10,819 bases of DNA, taken from JADJLQ01 sp034439915 (GTDB lineage: Bacteria > Bacteroidota > Bacteroidia > Chitinophagales > Saprospiraceae). Location: the NCBI GenBank assembly GCA_034439915.1, contig JAWXBI010000265.1, positions 1 to 10,819 on the forward strand, read 5' to 3'. Positions 6,028-10,819 of the stretch are shown here, piece after piece (within the stretch, counting starts at the first letter, position 1; every line of letters begins with the position of its first letter). A program made the translations under genes and the position numbers. The notes below the pieces were generated by a model that saw only the letters and a program-made list of their open reading frames with translations, searched no databases and was not told the origin of the DNA.

Positions 6028-7359
6028 TTATGGTTTAATCCAGGGTTTGTATTCATCCAACTTCACTTTACGGGTAGATTCATAGAATTCATGAATACGC
6101 TGATCGACCAGAATATCGGTGTTGCGCAGGGGTTGACTGAGTATTACTCCTTCCAGGGTTCGGCATCGGGAAAGGGCCACGTAGGTCTGGCCAAATTCAA
6201 ATGCCCCTCGCCCCAGATCTACCTGAATTTTGTCAAACGTCTTACCCTGGCTTTTATGGATTGTGATAGCCCAGGCTAGTTTGACCGGAAACTGACGAAA
6301 AACTCCGGTGACCTCAGCTTCTAATTCCTGTTCAGCATTGAGCCGGTAACGGATAATATGCCATTCGAGTGGTTGGATATTTAATGTTTTGATTCCCCCC
6401 CATTGTTCCAATTGAATCGATATATGGTCCGGGCCCAGCTCATGAATGAGACCAATGCTTCCATTTACAAATTCTTTTAATGGGTCGTTTTTCACAAACA
6501 TCACCTGCGCTCCTTGTTTTAAGGTGAGCAGGGTATCGGTCGGATAAGACTTGGGATTAAAACTCCCTTCAATAATTGCCGGATAAGAAAACCTCGGGGT
6601 ATTTAGTACCTGAAGCCTCTGATGGTTGATTTGTTCAGCCACCTGATTGGTTGAGGTCAGTGTGATGACATATTCGCGGGTTAGACCGGGTTGCTCCACC
6701 CGATCATTTATAAGAGCCAGATCATCTGCATCAAATTCATTGGTCCTGATCCGGTCGAGCAGTTGAATAAAATGATATTCCTCCTGACGGTAAACATGGT
6801 TTAGTTCGATCAACCGTATCGTGTAGCCATCCCTGAAAACATGGGCTGAATAAAAATAAGGAGTCTCATAAATTTGTCTTAAAACATACTTTTCTGCTTC
6901 ATTGGACAACACCGGTGGTAACTGATAAAGATCCCCAAAAAAAATTACCTGGAGTCCCCCGAATGGCTCGTTGATGCCCCGGTTGATTCTCAGGAAAGTA
7001 TCAATCTGGTCCAGCATATCCGCCCTTACCATGGAGATTTCGTCGATCACGAGTACTTCTATCCTCTGGTATAGTTGGTAATTAGAGGTGCGTTGGATAT
7101 CCTTTTTATTTAAAGGGTAGGGTGGGAAACCAAAAAAACTATGGATGGTCTGTCCCCGGACATTTAAAGCGGCAATGCCAGTGGGAGCGACCACGGCTAT
7201 TTTTTTCCGGGTCGTGTCTTTAAATAGTTGAAGCAAGGTCGATTTGCCGGTACCTGCTTTGCCGGTGATAAAATAAGACTCCCGGGTTTGTTCCAGAATG
7301 TGCAGACAATTTCGAAAATCAGCGGTCAGTGCTAATGGTTCGAATTTTGTGGAAGACAA
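6028..7359 (-). CDS. PIF1-like SF1 DNA helicase
   Basis: ATP-dependent helicase of superfamily 1B, the PIF1/RecD2-like group, expected to unwind DNA 5' to 3' during replication or repair. 443 residues. Motifs in order: Walker A GKAGTGKST (33-41), Ia APTGIAALNVRGQTIHSFFG (58-77), Walker B DEISM (106-110), III FFGDLYQLPPV (140-150), YR (190-191), V IHKSQGKTFDKIQVDL (367-382) and VI YVALSRCRTLEGV (393-405). The set is complete. The only start before Walker A is TTG at 7359: no ATG or GTG lies between it and the motif, and an in-frame TAA is just upstream. The protein stops soon after motif VI and lacks the C-terminal extension (such as HRDC) seen in longer bacterial PIF1-like proteins. It is first in the leftward group with the small membrane protein and miaE, and divergent from trmN6. 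Confidence 0.9.
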   Translation of the reverse strand: MSSTKFEPLALTADFRNCLHILEQTRESYFITGKAGTGKSTLLQLFKDTTRKKIAVVAPTGIAALNVRGQTIHSFFGFPPYPLNKKDIQRTSNYQLYQRIEVLVIDEISMVRADMLDQIDTFLRINRGINEPFGGLQVIFFGDLYQLPPVLSNEAEKYVLRQIYETPYFYSAHVFRDGYTIRLIELNHVYRQEEYHFIQLLDRIRTNEFDADDLALINDRVEQPGLTREYVITLTSTNQVAEQINHQRLQVLNTPRFSYPAIIEGSFNPKSYPTDTLLTLKQGAQVMFVKNDPLKEFVNGSIGLIHELGPDHISIQLEQWGGIKTLNIQPLEWHIIRYRLNAEQELEAEVTGVFRQFPVKLAWAITIHKSQGKTFDKIQVDLGRGAFEFGQTYVALSRCRTLEGVILSQPLRNTDILVDQRIHEFYESTRKVKLDEYKPWIKP

Positions 7360-7377
7360 ATAGCTTTAATATTTTTT

Positions 7378-7385
7378 CAAATATA
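7378..7385 (-). promoter_or_regulatory. candidate -7 promoter element for the helicase gene
   Basis: Minus-strand TATATTTG matches TAnnTTTG exactly and lies 18 bp before the TTG start, which fits a short leader and supports that start. No convincing TTG -33 element is visible. The 80-bp spacer is shared with trmN6 and is very AT-rich around an ATATGCATAT palindrome. Confidence 0.4.
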
Positions 7386-7429
7386 TGCATATAATAAAAA
7401 TTGGAAGGGTGATCTTTACCCGAACAAGC

Positions 7430-7435
7430 AGGTGG
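7430..7435 (+). promoter_or_regulatory. Shine-Dalgarno-like site before trmN6
   Basis: AGGTGG lies 4 bp before the ATG at 7440. It is notable only because most genes here have no such sequence, and it supports 7440 as the start. Confidence 0.45.
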
Positions 7436-7439
7436 ATCT

Positions 7440-8162
7440 ATGGATGTCAGTAAACCATTTTTTTTCAAACAATTTGCCGTAGCACAGGATAAAGTGACTA
7501 TGAAAGTGGGTACTGACGGGGTACTCTTAGGTGCCTGGGTGGATATCCAGGAAAAGACATCAGCCCTGGATGTAGGGACTGGCACCGGATTGATCGCATT
7601 GATCCTGGCGCAACGAATGAAGGACACCGCCCTGGTCGATGCGGTGGATATTGACCCCGGTGCGATAGAACAAGCCCGTGATAATTTTCAATCTTCTCCC
7701 TGGGCTGAAAGGTTGTTTGTTCATCAGGAAGCAATTCAGGAATATTCAAACCGGGTAATTCGCAAATATGATATCATCGTCAGCAACCCGCCCTTTTTTA
7801 CCGGCGGAATGCTTTCAGAATTTAATACTAAAAATGATGTAAGGCATACCATTAAATTGCCCCATGGTGACTTATTGCGTGCAGTCAGCCGCCTGCTGCT
7901 AAAAGAGGGCAGTCTGGGTTTGATTTTACCCTATTTACAGGGCTTGCGGTTTATTGAAATTTCAGAATCATATGGTCTGTATCCTAAAAGAATTACCGTA
8001 GTCAGGACGAGAGCGGACAAGCCGGTAGAAAGGTTGTTGTTAGAATTAAGTTATGACCGTTCCATAACACCAATCCGGGAAGAATTAATTATCCATGCAG
8101 ACCAAACTGCTTATTCAGAAGCATACCAGGCCCTGACCCGGCCTTTTTATCTGAACTTTTAA
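7440..8162 (+). CDS. trmN6: tRNA1(Val) (adenine(37)-N6)-methyltransferase, TrmN6/YfiC type
   Basis: SAM-dependent methyltransferase that makes m6A at position 37 of tRNA1(Val) in E. coli. 240 residues, normal length. The N-terminus has KPFFFKQFAVAQDKVTMKVG followed by TDGVLLGAW, the signature beginning of this family (FxFKqFxvxqdrcaMKVgTDGvLLGAW). Then come the SAM-binding LDVGTGTGLIALILAQR (43-59), the acidic strand end AVDIDPGA (68-75) and the catalytic NPPFF (116-120), the (N/D)PPY/F motif of amino-methyltransferases. The end LTRPFYLNF is also family-like. The substrate is inferred from E. coli; other YfiC-like enzymes might use a different RNA. It is 10 bp upstream of the amylase gene and probably co-transcribed with it. 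Divergent from the helicase. Confidence 0.9.
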   Translation: MDVSKPFFFKQFAVAQDKVTMKVGTDGVLLGAWVDIQEKTSALDVGTGTGLIALILAQRMKDTALVDAVDIDPGAIEQARDNFQSSPWAERLFVHQEAIQEYSNRVIRKYDIIVSNPPFFTGGMLSEFNTKNDVRHTIKLPHGDLLRAVSRLLLKEGSLGLILPYLQGLRFIEISESYGLYPKRITVVRTRADKPVERLLLELSYDRSITPIREELIIHADQTAYSEAYQALTRPFYLNF

Positions 8163-8172
8163 TTTTTTTTTC

Positions 8173-9477
8173 ATGTCGTTTACCCTGAATCCCACCCTTT
8201 TCGGCAGCAATATTTATGAAGTCAATATCCGGCAATATACCCGGGATGGGACCTTAAAAGCATTCGAAGCGTATCTCCCCCGATTGCGAAGAATGGGCGT
8301 CGAGATATTATGGTTTATGCCTTTGACGCCTATCTCGGAGAAAGAACGCAAAGGCAGTCTGGGCAGTTATTATGCAACAGCAGATTATTTTTCTATAAAT
8401 CCGGAATTTGGCACAACCGATGATTTTAAGCATTTAGTCGAACAGGCGCACCATCATGGGTTTAAAGTAATCATCGATTGGGTAGCTAATCATACCGGAT
8501 GGGACCATACCTGGACACATACCAATCCAGAATTTTACCGCCAAAACGAAGCAGGACAATTTTACGAAAGGAATGGTTGGGAGGATGTGATTGACCTTAA
8601 TTATGATTCCGGTTCGATGAGGATAGCGATGATTAATGCCATGCGATACTGGGTCGACCAATTTAATATTGACGGTTTCCGGTGTGATATGGCGATGCTG
8701 GTACCCCTGGATTTTTGGTTGGAAGCCCGTGGTACACTGGATCAATTAAAGTCACTGATCTGGTTGGCTGAATGTGAAGACCCGGCTTACCTGTCTGTTT
8801 TTGATCTCATGTATGGTTGGGAATGGATGCATCTCACGGCCGCTGTGGCCAGGGGTGAGCAACATAAATTCCAGCTGCTGCAATTATTGGAAAAATATCA
8901 GTCAATTACAGCATCCGGTCAGAAAATTTGTTTTTTTACGAGTAATCACGATGAAAACAGTTGGAATGGCACAGAATATGAGCGTTATGGTCCGGCCGCT
9001 TTGTTATTTGCTGCTTTAAACATGATCTTGCCCAATGGGATACCCCTGATCTATTCCGGTCAGGAACTCCCCGTGACACACCGGTTAGAATTTTTTGATA
9101 AAGATGAAATACCGTGGGGCTCTGATAACCCTGCCCTGGACAATTTTTATACTTTATTATTGTATCTGAGAAAATCCAACCAAAATATCAAACGTCCAGG
9201 GGCCCCGGTAACATTCAATCATTTGGTAAATGATGACCGGATTTTTTCCATCCAACTTGGGAGGGCAGGGGTACACGATATCATCGGAATATTTAACCTG
9301 AGCAATCAGGAAACTGAATTTTCAATGAATAGTACCCGATTATTCGGTAAATATAGGAACGTGTTGACCCAGCAAACCTTTAATGCTCAAAAAGAACAGC
9401 AGGTTCATTTGACACCCTATGATTTCAGGGTGTATGAAAATACTGAAACGGTTATTTCAGTATTGGGAGTCTTGTAA
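8173..9477 (+). CDS. GH13 alpha-amylase family glycoside hydrolase, cytosolic
   Basis: Acts on alpha-glucosidic bonds in starch, glycogen or maltodextrin. 434 residues. The (beta/alpha)8 barrel carries the four GH13 conserved regions: I DWVANH (102-107), II GFRCDMAM (168-175) with nucleophile D172, III WLAECEDP (197-204) with acid/base E200, and IV FTSNHDENS (255-263) with transition-state D260. All catalytic residues are present. GIPLIYSGQEL (289-299) follows, and the last 90 or so residues look like the beta-sandwich domain C. There is no signal peptide or sorting domain, so it should stay in the cytosol and act on stored or imported glucan. It is not next to susC/susD genes or glycogen genes. 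The exact specificity (amylase, maltodextrin glucosidase, transferase) cannot be fixed from sequence alone. The start is ATG 8173, 10 bp after trmN6. Confidence 0.9.
   Translation: MSFTLNPTLFGSNIYEVNIRQYTRDGTLKAFEAYLPRLRRMGVEILWFMPLTPISEKERKGSLGSYYATADYFSINPEFGTTDDFKHLVEQAHHHGFKVIIDWVANHTGWDHTWTHTNPEFYRQNEAGQFYERNGWEDVIDLNYDSGSMRIAMINAMRYWVDQFNIDGFRCDMAMLVPLDFWLEARGTLDQLKSLIWLAECEDPAYLSVFDLMYGWEWMHLTAAVARGEQHKFQLLQLLEKYQSITASGQKICFFTSNHDENSWNGTEYERYGPAALLFAALNMILPNGIPLIYSGQELPVTHRLEFFDKDEIPWGSDNPALDNFYTLLLYLRKSNQNIKRPGAPVTFNHLVNDDRIFSIQLGRAGVHDIIGIFNLSNQETEFSMNSTRLFGKYRNVLTQQTFNAQKEQQVHLTPYDFRVYENTETVISVLGVL
9439..9464. terminator. perfect 10-bp hairpin at the end of the amylase gene, possible bidirectional terminator
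   Basis: AATACTGAAA (9439-9448) and TTTCAGTATT (9455-9464) are exact reverse complements around the loop CGGTTA. It lies within the last 13 codons of the amylase gene and 30 bp from the end of the convergent HTH gene. On the minus strand the stem runs into TTTTC, a weak U-tract. On the plus strand the T-run (9485-9490) is 20 bp away, so the fit there is poorer. The AT-rich stem makes termination uncertain; mRNA 3'-end stabilisation is another possibility. Confidence 0.4.
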
Positions 9478-9493
9478 AGTTTCCTTTTTTAAA

Positions 9494-9751
9494 CTAATTA
9501 GCGGCAACATGTGACCGGCTAATCAATTCCTGTGCTTTTTCCAATATAGTGGTATCCTCCAATTCAACTATGCCACCATTTGGACCTGGTTGAATGTGTT
9601 GATCCACAATGGTACCATCGATAAATTTTTTAGCTCCAAAATAATTTCTCACGGTCTGCTCATCGAGGTTTAGATCATGGGCGATTTGGGAAACACCTCC
9701 GGTCGGTAAACTGTGTTTAATCTGCCGTAATTCTTCAAAGGTTATATGCAT
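9494..9751 (-). CDS. small helix-turn-helix protein of unknown function (85 aa)
   Basis: The ATG at 9749-9751 gives 85 residues beginning MHITFEELRQIKHSL. The frame extends to a TTG at 9793, but that adds an unconvincing 14 residues. Residues about 18-39 (GGVSQIAHDLNLDEQTVRNY) look like a helix-turn-helix: a short helix, a turn around LNLD, and a recognition helix with QTVRNYF. After a basic AKKF, the second half holds PGPNGGIVELEDTTIL (55-70) and a closing helix. The motif suggests a DNA-binding regulator, but no ligand domain is present and the GPNGG...ELEDTTIL part is not a DNA-binding feature I know. I believe similar short proteins occur in other Bacteroidota but cannot name a family. 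It is convergent with the amylase gene and 220 bp downstream of ald, probably with its own promoter. Confidence 0.75.
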   Translation of the reverse strand: MHITFEELRQIKHSLPTGGVSQIAHDLNLDEQTVRNYFGAKKFIDGTIVDQHIQPGPNGGIVELEDTTILEKAQELISRSHVAAN

Positions 9752-9888
9752 AATCAAGTGGTTTTGGATGAACAAAAATTTTGAACCCCTCAATTTAAAT
9801 TATTTCTAATCCAATTGCAAGGGGATTTCTGCTATTAACACTAAAAGAAATTTTATTTTAAATACAACGCGACCTGAAAAGCAGATAG

Positions 9889-9907
9889 GGCAAACTAACT
9901 TTTTGCC
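9889..9907 (-). terminator. possible terminator hairpin downstream of ald
   Basis: On the minus strand GGCAAA-AAGTTAG-TTTGCC forms a 6-bp stem, followed by CTATCTGCTTTTC. It is 65 bp beyond the ald stop. The tail is not a clean U-run, so the call is weak. The rest of the 9752-9971 gap shows no gene. Confidence 0.25.
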
Positions 9908-9971
9908 ATAGAAAAAGCAGGGGCAAGGCACATCATTTAAAACAGTGCTTAACGGGTTCGGTTTCCTCCGT

Positions 9972-10819
9972 TTAGGTCAGGAGGACGCTCTCCGCAGGAT
10001 GGTAGGGTAGGTCAAAAGCATCGGCGACCCCTTTATACACTACTTTTCCATGGACGATATTTAATCCTTTTCGGAGACCCAGGTTATCCGTACAGGCTTG
10101 TCTCCAGCCTTTTGAAGCCAGATCAATTGCATAAGGTAAAGTTGCGTTGGTCAGCGCAATCGTAGAGGTGTAGGGGACAGCACCCGGCATATTGGCAACA
10201 CAATAATGAACGATTCCGTCGATAACGAAAGTCGGGTCTTCATGGGTAGTGGGGCGGCAGGTTTCGATGCACCCCCCCTGATCAACGGCGACATCCACCA
10301 ATACGGTACCTGGCCGCATATCACCCAACATTTCACGGGTGATCAGGTGGGGTGCTTTAGCTCCAGGGATCAATACAGCGCCTATAATCAAGTCATGGTT
10401 TCCTATTAACCTCCTGACCGTGTATTCGTTGCTGTACATCGTGACGACGTTTGGGGGCAGAATATCAGAGAGATGCCTCAATCGATTCAGGTTGACATCC
10501 AGGATAGTGACCATAGCGCCAAGGCCAGCAGCCATTTTTGCAGCCTGAGTACCAACTATCCCACCTCCCAGAATGAGTACTTTTCCTGGCGGGACTCCGG
10601 GCACGCCTCCTAAGAGTATCCCTCTTCCTTTTGATGGCTTTTCCAGGTATTTTGCTCCTTGTTGTATGGCCATCCGGCCAGCTACTTCGGACATCGGGAC
10701 CAGGAGTGGCAGGGAACGATCAGGGGCTTCCACGGTCTCATAAGCCAGGCAAACGGCCCCGTGGTCAATCATGGTGTTGGTAAGGGTTTCATTTGAAGCA
10801 AAATGAAAATAAGTAAAAA
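9972..10819 (-). CDS. ald: alanine dehydrogenase (5' end outside the window)
   Basis: NAD-dependent oxidative deamination of L-alanine to pyruvate and ammonia, reversible, cytosolic. The frame is open to the window edge, so the ATG at 10772 is internal: codons before it read FTYFHFASNETLTNT, the family's LFTYLHLA segment with the substrate-binding histidine (H96 in well-studied enzymes). About 281 of the usual 370 residues are visible; the N-terminus with the catalytic lysine is missing. Also seen: AYETVE, LLVPMSEVAGRMA, the Rossmann motif ILGGGIVGTQAAKMAAGLGA followed by the acidic strand end TILDVN, VDVAVDQGGCIETCRPTTH with the conserved aspartate, and NMPGAVPYTSTIALTNATLPY. All are typical of Ald rather than of transhydrogenase alpha subunits. 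Next downstream on its strand, after 220 bp, is the small HTH gene. Confidence 0.95.
   Translation of the reverse strand, partial: FTYFHFASNETLTNTMIDHGAVCLAYETVEAPDRSLPLLVPMSEVAGRMAIQQGAKYLEKPSKGRGILLGGVPGVPPGKVLILGGGIVGTQAAKMAAGLGAMVTILDVNLNRLRHLSDILPPNVVTMYSNEYTVRRLIGNHDLIIGAVLIPGAKAPHLITREMLGDMRPGTVLVDVAVDQGGCIETCRPTTHEDPTFVIDGIVHYCVANMPGAVPYTSTIALTNATLPYAIDLASKGWRQACTDNLGLRKGLNIVHGKVVYKGVADAFDLPYHPAESVLLT

Noticed and set aside
6025..6279. Forward 84-codon open frame at the helicase 3' end
   Set aside because: It is the antisense shadow of helicase motifs V and VI, which are intact on the minus strand.
7319..7749. Minus-strand open frames across the start of trmN6
   Set aside because: They cover the antisense of the TDGVLLGAW and SAM-binding motifs of trmN6 and the shared spacer; no domain is visible.
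9752..9793. TTG-started extension of the HTH protein
   Set aside because: The added residues look random and the ATG at 9751 starts a well-formed protein; rare starts should not be preferred without support.
10206..10548. Forward open frames of about 70 codons at the right end
   Set aside because: They are antisense to the conserved core of alanine dehydrogenase.

Overview
The window looks like ordinary chromosome from a member of the Bacteroidota. Three things point there. The fragment at the left edge matches the end of the gliding-motility/type IX secretion C-terminal domain (CHU_C, sorting type B), which is essentially restricted to this phylum. Several short upstream regions carry octamers matching or nearly matching the phylum's -7 promoter element (TAnnTTTG). 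Most starts lack a Shine-Dalgarno sequence. The gene content would fit a Saprospiria-like aerobe, but that finer placement is a guess. Base composition looks moderate and even, and I see no insertion sequence, integrase, CRISPR array, tRNA or rRNA.

Layout, left to right: the last 33 codons of a secreted CHU_C protein (+). Then a 556-bp stretch with no clear gene, holding one membrane-like open stretch (360-587) and the yajC terminator. yajC (-) and aroK (+) diverge from a 47-bp spacer. aroK converges with a membrane-anchored subtilisin-like protease (-). trxB and a class II fructose-bisphosphate aldolase gene (+, 24 bp apart) follow. The aldolase gene ends tail-to-tail on miaE (-), their stop codons sharing one TTAA. 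miaE is the last gene of a leftward group: a PIF1-like helicase, a 43-residue single-pass membrane protein whose stop overlaps the miaE start, then miaE. The helicase diverges from a rightward pair, trmN6 and a cytosolic GH13 amylase. A small HTH protein gene (-) and the 3' three quarters of alanine dehydrogenase (-), cut by the right edge, finish the window.

The genes are mostly housekeeping: protein export (yajC), aromatic amino acids (aroK), thiol redox (trxB), glycolysis/gluconeogenesis (aldolase), alpha-glucan use (amylase), alanine/pyruvate conversion (ald), and two separate tRNA A37 modifications (miaE, trmN6) on either side of the helicase. They switch strand often, so most are probably transcribed singly or in twos and threes. 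I did not find a convincing new multi-gene system. The points most worth checking are the protease with four N-terminal membrane helices, the small membrane protein fused by overlap to miaE, the HTH small protein, and the near-empty left region.
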